Source: Candidatus Solibacter sp.
Lineage (GTDB): Bacteria; Acidobacteriota; Terriglobia; Bryobacterales; Bryobacteraceae
Direction of reading: 5' to 3'
DNA length: 6,193 nt
NCBI GenBank assembly: GCA_017883345.1
Contig: JADGNT010000324.1
Location: forward strand, 1-6,193
Position 1 is the first letter of the stretch, and each line of letters starts with the position of its first letter. Below the pieces are notes generated by a model. The model worked only from the letters and a program-made list of their open reading frames with translations. It was not told the origin of the DNA and ran no database searches. Below, in pieces: positions 6,108 to 6,193 of this stretch. Both the position numbers and the translations under genes were made by a program.

Positions 6108-6193
6108 ATGGAAGTAGATACCAAGCCCTGCCCGGTGTGCGGGGAGGCCATCAAAGCGGTGGCCATCAAGTGCCGCTTCTGCAATACCGATCT
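6108..6193 (+). CDS. Zinc-ribbon protein, N-terminal fragment (3' end outside window)
   Basis: An ATG at 6108 follows a good ribosome site, AGGAG at 6098-6102, five bases upstream. The 28 complete codons visible contain a four-cysteine zinc ribbon: CPVC at residues 8-11 and CRFC at 22-25, in the common pattern CPxCGExIKxxAxKCxFC. In known proteins this ribbon is an N-terminal module ahead of varied domains, often membrane segments or bacterial PH domains, so the rest of the protein cannot be predicted. It is transcribed divergently from the PH-SDR unit. The same bases read on the - strand extend the PH frame upstream, but the clear ribosome site and ribbon motif make the + strand reading the real one. 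Confidence 0.8.
   Translation, partial: MEVDTKPCPVCGEAIKAVAIKCRFCNTD

Noticed and set aside
5930..6184. Upstream extension of the PH-domain frame to an ATG at 6184
   Set aside because: It would lie opposite the zinc-ribbon gene and run through a hairpin-rich block. The translation is Pro/Cys/Arg-rich and unlike a membrane segment.

Overview
The window is high-GC bacterial DNA (roughly 60% by eye). It looks like an accessory or cell-envelope region of a soil-type bacterium. The PH-domain protein and the SDR remind me of Acidobacteriota (Solibacter/Bryobacter-like), but that is an impression from memory, and no rRNA or other phylogenetic marker is present.

Layout, left to right. (1) Positions 2-196, + strand: the C-terminal end of an unidentified protein whose start lies outside the window. 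(2) Positions 286-4127, - strand: two consecutive long tandem-domain family 2 glycosyltransferases, 669 aa (first transcribed) and 598 aa, 35 bp apart and convergent with the + strand fragment. Each has an RfbC-like GT2 domain followed by a second GT2-like domain, as in enzymes that build O-antigen or other surface polysaccharides. (3) Positions 4128-4407: a non-coding leader upstream of the glycosyltransferase pair. (4) Positions 4408-4435: a strong - strand intrinsic terminator closing the next unit. (5) Positions 4442-5929, - strand: a bacterial PH-domain (DUF304/bPH2) protein, an SDR oxidoreductase coupled to it by an ATGA overlap, and a broken Sel1-repeat gene just after the SDR stop. (6) Positions 5930-6107: a divergent intergenic block with a GC-rich imperfect inverted repeat and a candidate promoter. 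(7) Positions 6108 to the end, + strand: the first 28 codons of a zinc-ribbon protein.

The most interesting signal is in the glycosyltransferase pair. The two proteins are clearly paralogous, but their active-site motifs have decayed in complementary halves. The 669-aa protein has lost nearly all catalytic motifs of its first GT2 domain and keeps most of those of its second. The 598-aa protein keeps a textbook first domain and has lost several key residues of its second. This fits a duplicated bifunctional enzyme whose two activities were divided between the copies, perhaps acting as a pair on one polysaccharide.

Two further loci look eroded: the Sel1 gene (5' truncated, with an in-frame stop) and the 5' part of the PH gene (a probable frameshift next to a repeat-like block). 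I found no RNA genes, CRISPR arrays, insertion sequences or phage genes.
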